Source of the DNA: an uncultured beta proteobacterium
GTDB lineage: Bacteria > Pseudomonadota > Gammaproteobacteria > Burkholderiales > Burkholderiaceae_C
NCBI GenBank assembly: GCA_903958915.1
Contig: CAJBVC010000187.1
Location: 1-13,272, forward strand
DNA length: 13,272 nt
Direction of reading: 5' to 3'
Shown piece after piece: positions 1 through 5,806 of this stretch. The notes under the pieces were generated by a model, which saw only the letters and a program-made list of their open reading frames with translations, was not told where the DNA came from and did no database searches. A program made the translations under genes and the position numbers. Positions within the stretch are counted from its first letter, which is position 1; every line of letters starts with the position of its first letter.

Positions 1-1
1 A

Positions 2-1168
2 TCCCGACTGGAAACCCTGGGAAAAAACCTGTTTGATGACAAAGCCTTGTCCGAGCCCGCCGGAACGGCTTGCGTTAGCTGCCATTTACCCACCACCGGT
101 TGGGCCAGCAACCATGGATCGAAGGTAGGCGTTCCGCTGGGAAGCAGGCCGGGCGTACTGGGGCTGCGCAATGCACAGACCAACGGCTACAGCAGCTTCG
201 TGCCGCCGTTTTCCTTTCGTGTGAAAGATGGCGACACTGACCCGGTAGGGGGCCATTTCTGGGACGGTCGCGCCAACTCCCTGGCCGAGCAGGCACTCGG
301 CCCCTTCCTGGCCGCCAATGAAATGAACAACCCCGACAGTGCGACCGTGGTGCGCAAGGTGGCCACGTCAAGCTACGCCAACCTGATGCGTGCCGAATTT
401 GGTGCGGGCATCTTCAACACGCCTGATCTCGCGTTCAAGAAGATCGGAGAGGCCATTGCTGCCTTCGAAGGCACTACCGGGTTCCAGCCATTCAACTCCA
501 AGTACGACGATTTTGTACTGGGTAAAGTGGCGCTTGCGGATCACGAGCTGCGTGGCATGAAGTTGTTTATGGACCCCACGCGCGGCAACTGCGCTTCGTG
601 CCACACGATGGACCCCACCACGAAGAATCCCAAAGACTCCCTGTTTACCGACTACGCCTTCTATGCCACGGGCGTGCCACGCAATGCCGCCATTCCCGAC
701 AATGCCAACCCTTCGTTTTTTGACCTCGGGTTGTGCGGGCCGGCGCGCAGCCGCCCGGCGCTCACCGCCAACGTGCCCGCCAGCGTATCGGTCGAGCAAT
801 TCTGCGGCACCTTCCGCGTGGCCACCTTACGCAACGTGGCGCAGCGACAAGCGTACATGCACAACGGCGTGTTCAAGTCGCTGCGCGAAGTGGTGAGCTT
901 TTATGCCACCCGCAATAGCAACCCCAAACGCTGGTACGGTCCCACTGGCATTCCCAACGACCTGCCGCAGGCCTACCTGGGCAACATTGTGAGCGACCGT
1001 GTGCCATTCAACCGGCCCGCTGCATCCGGACCCGCGCTCGGCCAAAACGAAATCGACGATGTGGTGGCGTTTCTGGGGACGTTGAGCGACAAGGTGCCGC
1101 CAGCGGTCGCTGCGCCTGCGCCACCACCAGCACCGGGTGCCATCATCAATCCATTTGGCGCACGCTGA
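2..1168 (+). CDS. Di-heme cytochrome c peroxidase / MauG family protein, 5' end outside window
   Basis: Periplasmic c-type di-heme protein of the bacterial cytochrome c peroxidase/MauG superfamily, which reduces hydrogen peroxide or carries out peroxide-driven oxidations. The frame is open from base 2. The residues before the internal TTG at 47 already read as family sequence (LGKNLFDDKALS, like the usual LGxxLFxDxxLS). The gene therefore starts upstream and TTG 47 is not its start. Of the 388 visible residues, two haem-binding CxxCH motifs are seen: CVSCH at 24-28 and CASCH at 197-201. A conserved YMHNGVFKSLREVVSFY segment follows, with Met at about 286 as possible axial ligand. The C-terminus is a Pro/Ala-rich tail ending INPFGAR. 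The signal peptide is not visible. The gene converges on the hybrid kinase gene with a 56-base gap, in which I see no clear terminator. Family assignment is firm; peroxidase versus MauG-like activity cannot be settled here. Confidence 0.9.
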   Translation, partial: SRLETLGKNLFDDKALSEPAGTACVSCHLPTTGWASNHGSKVGVPLGSRPGVLGLRNAQTNGYSSFVPPFSFRVKDGDTDPVGGHFWDGRANSLAEQALGPFLAANEMNNPDSATVVRKVATSSYANLMRAEFGAGIFNTPDLAFKKIGEAIAAFEGTTGFQPFNSKYDDFVLGKVALADHELRGMKLFMDPTRGNCASCHTMDPTTKNPKDSLFTDYAFYATGVPRNAAIPDNANPSFFDLGLCGPARSRPALTANVPASVSVEQFCGTFRVATLRNVAQRQAYMHNGVFKSLREVVSFYATRNSNPKRWYGPTGIPNDLPQAYLGNIVSDRVPFNRPAASGPALGQNEIDDVVAFLGTLSDKVPPAVAAPAPPPAPGAIINPFGAR

Positions 1169-1224
1169 ACCAGCGCGCGTCGCTATGCGGCACCCACGTG
1201 GCGGCAGGTCGCAGGGAAATTCAC

Positions 1225-3540
1225 CTATTGCGTAGCTTGGTCCTGGGTCCCTACACATTGGTGGCTTGCGACGATTTCTCGCAGCAGGAGTGCAGCCCCA
1301 TCAAAGTCCAGTGCCTCGAGGCGGTGGCTGATGGCATTGGCCTGTGCCTCCAGTGCGCTGCCCCCGAGCTTTTCGCGCAAGATGCGAAACTGGGAAACTC
1401 CGTCAAACATGTGCTTTTCTATCAGGGGCAGCATTTCCTGGATCAGTGCAACAACTGCCGCCGGATCGGCTGGCCTGGGCTGCAAAGGGGTTGTGGCGGG
1501 GGCGGCTTTCTTGTGCGGCAGCCACTTGTCCAATGCACTCTTGAGCTCCGCGATGATCACCGGCTTGGCAAGAAACCCATCCATGCCGGCGGCACGGCAT
1601 TGGAGTCGGTCGTCATCAAAGGCGTTGGCGGTAACCGCAACAATCGGACAATGGGCAAGGCCTTCACTCTCTTCCCACTGCCGGATTCGCCTGGTCGCCG
1701 CCATGCCGTCCAGCTCCGGCATGGAGACGTCCATGAGTATGAGGTCCAGTGATCGATCGGAGATCGCTGTCTCGGCTGCTTGCAGCCCGTTTCTCGCTAC
1801 CACCACATCGATGCCCAACGAGGTGAGGACCAGTTGGAGCAAGCGTACGTTGATGGCATTGTCCTCAGCGATCAGAACCCGAGCCTTGAAACGTGGCGCG
1901 GGGGCGTCGACGAGCGGACGCTCGGCGGGTGCGGAGTCGGTAGCCACTTGCGGGGGGTCCACGGGCGTCGCCGCAACGCGGAACCAGAAGCGCGAGCCAA
2001 CGCCCCAGGTCGATTGCACGCCGGCTTCACCACCCATCAGCCCAGCGAACTTGCGCACGATGGACAGCCCCAAACCGGTGCCACCGTAGTGGCGTCGTGG
2101 CGAAGATTCAACCTGGGTAAAGGACTCGAAAAGGATGTCGAGTTTGTCAGCAGGAATACCGATGCCGGTGTCATTCACAGAGAACTCCAGTGTGGCCCGA
2201 TCTCCATCACGGTCCGTTTCACGCACCGACACATCGATGCCCCCGACGTCGGTGAACTTGATGGCATTGCCAATCAGGTTGGAGAGCATCTGCTGCAGGC
2301 GACCTGCGTCGATGACATAGCGAATCGACGGCAGATGTGCAGGGCTTGCCCGCAGCGCGAGGCTCTTTTCGCGGGCCGATTCGGCAAAGAGCTGCATCGT
2401 ATCGCGCACCAGATCGGCCGGATGGCAGGGCTCCTGCTTCAATGTCACCTTGCCTGCCTCGATTTTGGAGAGGTCGAGAATGTCATTGAGCAGACCGAGC
2501 AGCGCACGTCCGGATCGCAGAATGATGGCGGTGCTTTCCTTTTGTTGGTCACGGGAGAGCTCCTGCGAATCGAGTACTTGTGCCATACCAAGAATGGCGT
2601 TCATGGGGGTTCGAATTTCATGGCTCATATTGGCAAGAAATTCGCTTTTTGCCCGATTGGCAGCCTCGGCCGCATCGCGTGCATTCTCTATCGCGGTGCG
2701 GCTGGTTTCACGTTCGGTCACGAGTTGGGCCACGATGGTCGACAGCTCGGCGACGTCGGCGTGATCGAATCGATCGGACATCAGGGGGGACACTTTGAGT
2801 TCGGAAAGTACCTCGCGAAGCGAAGTCATGGCGCGCTCGCGCTGGTCAAGCTCTGCGCGCAGACTGTGGGCGGTTTGACTCAACGCCAGCACCATGGGCC
2901 GAAATTCGAGCGGCATGCCCAGTATCAGTTTTTCCGTATCGGGAGCTTCCTGTGCCGTACCTCTCTGGTGTCGCGCCTGCAGGGCCATGTCCAGCGTTCC
3001 CAGCCATTTGCGCAGGGGAAACCAGATCAGAAGCATCCCTCCGACGAGTGCAGCCAGTGCCAGGAGGATTGCTGACGAAGTCATCACCCACAGCTTGCCG
3101 GCGACCTGATCCACATCGAAGCGAAGCCGCAGGACGCCGTAATCGCGCCCTCCCACATTGATGTTGTGGTTGACATCTGTCAGGTGGGCAACGATCTGTT
3201 CTTTCAGCCAGCGAGGCGCGAGCACCTGGCCCTCCGGGTCATCCTGTGCATGCAGCACACCGCCATTCATGTCGATGTAGGCGGCACTGGAAAACGTCGA
3301 GCGCGAGATCACCTTCTTCAGAGTGCGCGCGATCGTTTCGTAGTCGCCGATGATGGCGCTGTCCGTGATGGTCTGCGCGGTCACCTCGGTGAGCATCAGT
3401 GCAGACAGCTGTGTGTCTTCCAGGGCGAGCTCGAACTGGTAGCGGTAAAACAGCGCCAGACTCAGTGCGCTGAAGAAGACCAGTGTGACGGTGTACAGGG
3501 TGAATACGCGCCAGACGAGCGAACGCGGTAACCAGTGCAT
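1225..3540 (-). CDS. Membrane hybrid histidine kinase with C-terminal receiver domain
   Basis: Inner-membrane sensor kinase of 771 residues: autophosphorylation on His, then transfer to its own receiver Asp. Order: transmembrane segment near the N-terminus (VFTLYTVTLVFFSALSLALF); periplasmic domain of about 120 residues, possibly CHASE8-like; second transmembrane segment (AILLALAALVGGMLLIWF); linker or coiled coil; HisKA with NMSHEIRTPMN, phospho-His 307; HATPase_c with NLIGNAIKFT, DTGIGIP and GGTGLGLSIV; receiver with LILMDVSMPELDG, phospho-Asp 604, and the conserved Lys in FLAKP. The last ~80 residues are helical but lack the HxLKGxA signature of an active HPt domain. I chose ATG 3540 because GGGGG lies 7 bases upstream; ATG 3564 would add eight residues and has no visible ribosome site. 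The gene follows the PhnD-like gene by 31 bases, so that protein is the likely periplasmic ligand partner. No output domain is present, so an external HPt or response regulator is required. Confidence 0.93.
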   Translation of the reverse strand: MHWLPRSLVWRVFTLYTVTLVFFSALSLALFYRYQFELALEDTQLSALMLTEVTAQTITDSAIIGDYETIARTLKKVISRSTFSSAAYIDMNGGVLHAQDDPEGQVLAPRWLKEQIVAHLTDVNHNINVGGRDYGVLRLRFDVDQVAGKLWVMTSSAILLALAALVGGMLLIWFPLRKWLGTLDMALQARHQRGTAQEAPDTEKLILGMPLEFRPMVLALSQTAHSLRAELDQRERAMTSLREVLSELKVSPLMSDRFDHADVAELSTIVAQLVTERETSRTAIENARDAAEAANRAKSEFLANMSHEIRTPMNAILGMAQVLDSQELSRDQQKESTAIILRSGRALLGLLNDILDLSKIEAGKVTLKQEPCHPADLVRDTMQLFAESAREKSLALRASPAHLPSIRYVIDAGRLQQMLSNLIGNAIKFTDVGGIDVSVRETDRDGDRATLEFSVNDTGIGIPADKLDILFESFTQVESSPRRHYGGTGLGLSIVRKFAGLMGGEAGVQSTWGVGSRFWFRVAATPVDPPQVATDSAPAERPLVDAPAPRFKARVLIAEDNAINVRLLQLVLTSLGIDVVVARNGLQAAETAISDRSLDLILMDVSMPELDGMAATRRIRQWEESEGLAHCPIVAVTANAFDDDRLQCRAAGMDGFLAKPVIIAELKSALDKWLPHKKAAPATTPLQPRPADPAAVVALIQEMLPLIEKHMFDGVSQFRILREKLGGSALEAQANAISHRLEALDFDGAALLLREIVASHQCVGTQDQATQ

Positions 3541-3571
3541 ATCAAACCCCCACGGCAATTGCATTCAACGT

Positions 3572-4408
3572 TCAGCGCAGGGTCGTTGGGGAGCGCGCAA
3601 AGAAGCGGCGGTAGGCTGCGTAGTCGGCATCGGTCGATGGGACGAAATAGGCGTCCACGCCGAGCCCCACGCTCTGCGCAGCCTTGTGCAGGATGTCCCT
3701 GCCAACCGGGTCCTTGCCCATGCCGATGAACGCCTGCGCAATAGCCTTGACGTGGGCTTCAGGGACCTTCGCCGCTGCCATCAGGGCCAGGTCATGGTAG
3801 CCCTCGGACGTCCACAGAACCCGAAACTGCTTCTTCTCCCGTTCTGCGTAGCCTTCAATCAGCATCGAATTGCTTCCGGTCGCCTGGGCTTTTCCGGCAA
3901 ACATCTGGGCGAAAGCGGCGTTCTGGTTGCCTCCGAAATCAGCCCGCACCTGAATGCCCCGGCTCAGCAAGTACGCATAGGGCACTTTGTATCCAATGAA
4001 GGCCTCGGGGCCGGCAAATGCGACGGTCTTTCCGGCAAGCTCTTCAATCCGCTGAACAGGTGAATCTTGCGGTACGGCGATTTGTCCGTAGACCTGCGGG
4101 ACATTGCGCCGACCAAAGACCTTCCACCCCAGCGCATCGCGCTCTGGAGAGAAGAGGTGGTTGGAAAAGACAAACTCGACTTCCTGCGCCAGAACGTAGC
4201 TGGTGGTGTCGGCGGAGGTCCGGCCGATCTTCAGCTCGAGTTTGATGCCCGTCTTGTCTTCCACATACTGCACGATGGGATTCCAGTAGGCCGCAGTTTT
4301 GGGGATGTCCCACTGGTTGACCGGAGAAAATCGGTAGGTGGCGTCCGCCGCAAAAGCGGTTGAAGCAGCGATAGCGGCCGATAGAAAGACGGTGAGAATG
4401 GTTTTCAT
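3572..4408 (-). CDS. PhnD-like periplasmic substrate-binding protein, probable kinase partner
   Basis: Secreted binding protein of 278 residues from the phosphate/phosphite/phosphonate-binding (PhnD) superfamily. Residues 1-20 are a typical signal peptide with cleavage after AFA. The mature chain begins ADATYRFSPVNQWD and shows the family pattern: YWNPIVQYVEDKTGIKLELK, then VEFVFSNHLF, VYGQIAVPQDSPV, ELAGKTVAFAGPEAFIGYKVPYAYL, and a GxNQNAAFAQMFAGKAQA hinge-side segment. The usual family length is about 280-340, so it is complete. No ABC permease or ATPase gene lies beside it. It sits 28 bases after a receiver-kinase gene and 31 bases before a membrane hybrid kinase gene, all on one strand, so I infer a sensing role (compare AioX with AioS, and the PhnD-like sensor of TtrS). 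The protein contains no cysteine, so AioX-type arsenite binding through Cys is not expected. The ligand is unknown. ATG 4408 is the natural start given the signal peptide; the ribosome site is weak. Confidence 0.88.
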   Translation of the reverse strand: MKTILTVFLSAAIAASTAFAADATYRFSPVNQWDIPKTAAYWNPIVQYVEDKTGIKLELKIGRTSADTTSYVLAQEVEFVFSNHLFSPERDALGWKVFGRRNVPQVYGQIAVPQDSPVQRIEELAGKTVAFAGPEAFIGYKVPYAYLLSRGIQVRADFGGNQNAAFAQMFAGKAQATGSNSMLIEGYAEREKKQFRVLWTSEGYHDLALMAAAKVPEAHVKAIAQAFIGMGKDPVGRDILHKAAQSVGLGVDAYFVPSTDADYAAYRRFFARSPTTLR

Positions 4409-4436
4409 AAATCTAAACGGGAGCCTGTACAGATGC

Positions 4437-5615
4437 TCAATGCCCCTGGTTGAGGTTCAGACTGACCCAGAAGCAACTGCCCTGGCCGGGCGTACTGTTC
4501 ACTCCGATGGTGCCACCCATGGTTTGCGCCAGGTGCCTGCACACGACCAGACCCAGTCCGATGCCACCGCGGGTGCGCGTCAAGCTGTCGTCCACCTGCG
4601 AGAACACCTGGAAAATCCGGTCGAGATCGGAAGGTGCGATCCCACTCCCCTGGTCTGCCACTTCAAAGCGGACCTGTCGCGTGGTACTACCTTCCTGTTG
4701 CGCCACGACGCGCAGGGCAATCTGCCCTGCGTCCGAAAACTTGATGGCATTGGAGAGAAAGTGTTCCAGAATCTGCTGGATGCGATCGGGCACCCCACAC
4801 AGCAGCTTGGGAAGCCTCGGATCAATTTCCTTGACCATGCCAAGGCCCTTGGTCTGCGCCTTGGGATGCATACGCGCGTAGACGGCCGTCAGCAAGGCTT
4901 CGGGCGAAAATGCCTTGTGCACGGGTTCAGGCGTTTCAGCGTCCATTTCGGAAACCTGCAGAATGTCCTGAAACATCGCTTCGAGCTTTTTGCCGGCATC
5001 ATTGATCTTCTGGCATTTTTCCCGCAGAGCCGGGTCGGTCACCCGCATCTGCACCAGGTAGTTCATGCCTTGAATGGTGTTCAGGGGTGTAAGCAACTCA
5101 TGGCTCATATTGGCCAGAAATGTGCTCTTGGCCCGGTTGGCCACCTGCGCCGCATCGCGTGCACGGACCAGTTCCGCCGTGCGTGACGCAACCAGTTCTT
5201 CCAGCTGGCAGCGGTGCTGTTCGACTTCGCGACGCAATGCTTCGCGTTCAAGCAGGTTGCGGATGCGCTGTTGGGCGATGTCAATGTGGATCGGTTTGTA
5301 GATGTAGTCGGCAGCGCCCAGCGACAGTCCCGTGAGTTCGGACACGTTGTCGTCCAGTGCAGTGACAAACACGACCGGCACGTTTGCGAGCGCAGGAATG
5401 GCCTTGAGCCGACGGCATGTCTCGTAGCCATCCATCTCGGGCATCATGATGTCGAGCAGGATGAGGTCGGGTGTATCGACCTGTGCCATCTCGAGCCCCG
5501 CAGCGCCGGAGTTGGCCAGCTGAAAGGCAAATTCGGTCGATAGCGCGCTCGCCAGCACGATCAGATTGGCCGGTGTGTCATCGATTGCCAGGACGGTCGG
5601 TCGCATTGCTTGCAT
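4437..5615 (-). CDS. Soluble receiver-histidine kinase (REC-HisKA-HATPase)
   Basis: Cytoplasmic 392-residue protein with an N-terminal receiver followed by a kinase core and no transmembrane segment. Receiver: acidic pair D12/D13, phospho-Asp 55 in LILLDIMMPEMDG, Thr85 and Lys107 (YIYKP). A coiled coil (about 112-160) links to HisKA with phospho-His 172 in NMSHELLTPLN; the usual HELRTP Arg is Leu here. HATPase_c shows FLSNAIKFSD (N box), DQGSGIAP and RGGIGLGLVV; the usual GGTGLGL Thr is Ile. This order fits a kinase controlled by phosphorylation of its own receiver, so it may take phosphate from a neighbouring kinase and pass it on. It is probably first in a three-gene unit, 28 bases before the PhnD-like gene, and a candidate promoter lies about 50 bases upstream. 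Start ATG 5615 is chosen; ATG 5606, three codons downstream, is equally possible because neither has a clear ribosome site. Confidence 0.92.
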   Translation of the reverse strand: MQAMRPTVLAIDDTPANLIVLASALSTEFAFQLANSGAAGLEMAQVDTPDLILLDIMMPEMDGYETCRRLKAIPALANVPVVFVTALDDNVSELTGLSLGAADYIYKPIHIDIAQQRIRNLLEREALRREVEQHRCQLEELVASRTAELVRARDAAQVANRAKSTFLANMSHELLTPLNTIQGMNYLVQMRVTDPALREKCQKINDAGKKLEAMFQDILQVSEMDAETPEPVHKAFSPEALLTAVYARMHPKAQTKGLGMVKEIDPRLPKLLCGVPDRIQQILEHFLSNAIKFSDAGQIALRVVAQQEGSTTRQVRFEVADQGSGIAPSDLDRIFQVFSQVDDSLTRTRGGIGLGLVVCRHLAQTMGGTIGVNSTPGQGSCFWVSLNLNQGH

Positions 5616-5664
5616 TTTCTGTATTGTTCTTGCGGCTGCCTTGGGTGAACTCTTCCCGGGAGGG

Positions 5665-5693
5665 ATCCTATCGGTGCCGGTTTGCGTTGTCGA
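5665..5693 (-). promoter_or_regulatory. Candidate sigma-70 promoter for the receiver-kinase/PhnD/hybrid-kinase unit
   Basis: On the minus strand, TCGACA (5693-5688) and TAGGAT (5670-5665) are separated by exactly 17 bases, matching the -35 consensus at five of six positions and the -10 at four of six. Expected transcription start is about 5658, giving a leader of roughly 43 bases to ATG 5615. AT-rich sequence at 5701-5731 just upstream could act as an UP element. This is prediction by eye only. Confidence 0.45.
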
Positions 5694-5700
5694 ACGACAA
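5687..5700. promoter_or_regulatory. Dyad TTGTCG-AA-CGACAA overlapping the candidate -35 box
   Basis: A perfect 6-base inverted repeat with a 2-base spacer lies directly over the -35 element of the candidate promoter for the receiver-kinase unit, a position typical of an operator. A dyad of the same form (TTGTGG-CA-CCACAA) occurs at 8704-8717 between the divergent kinase and LivJ-like genes. The half-sites differ only at the fifth base. The binding protein is unknown. Confidence 0.45.
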
Positions 5701-5731
5701 GAAAAAATGAAACCGCACTTTCACTTTTTTC
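5701..5731 (-). terminator. AT-rich hairpin, possible terminator of the Cache/PAS kinase gene
   Basis: GAAAAAATGAAA (5701-5712) pairs with TTTCACTTTTTTC (5719-5731) across a 6-base loop with one bulged base. Read on the minus strand, it lies about 75-105 bases after the stop of the kinase gene at 5807 and ends in a run of six T. The stem is almost all A-T, so it would be weak as a classical intrinsic terminator. The same bases may instead serve as the UP element of the promoter at 5665-5693. Confidence 0.35.
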
Positions 5732-5806
5732 AGGTTCGAGTCCACGCATGTCCGCGGTGGCGTGGGAGAAGATAGCCTGCTGCAGGGCGGCGCTTGCGCG
5801 CCAGTT

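Noticed and set aside
1169..1224. Search for a bidirectional terminator between the convergent cytochrome and hybrid kinase genes
   Set aside because: Only the short palindrome CCACGTGG (1194-1201) is present, with no stem-loop plus T-run.
1780..3075. 431-codon open frame on the plus strand opposite the hybrid kinase
   Set aside because: Antisense shadow of the HisKA and HATPase region; no recognisable domain and no ribosome site.
3541..3564. ATG 3564 as start of the hybrid kinase
   Set aside because: It adds eight residues before the membrane anchor and has no visible ribosome site, whereas ATG 3540 has GGGGG at suitable spacing.
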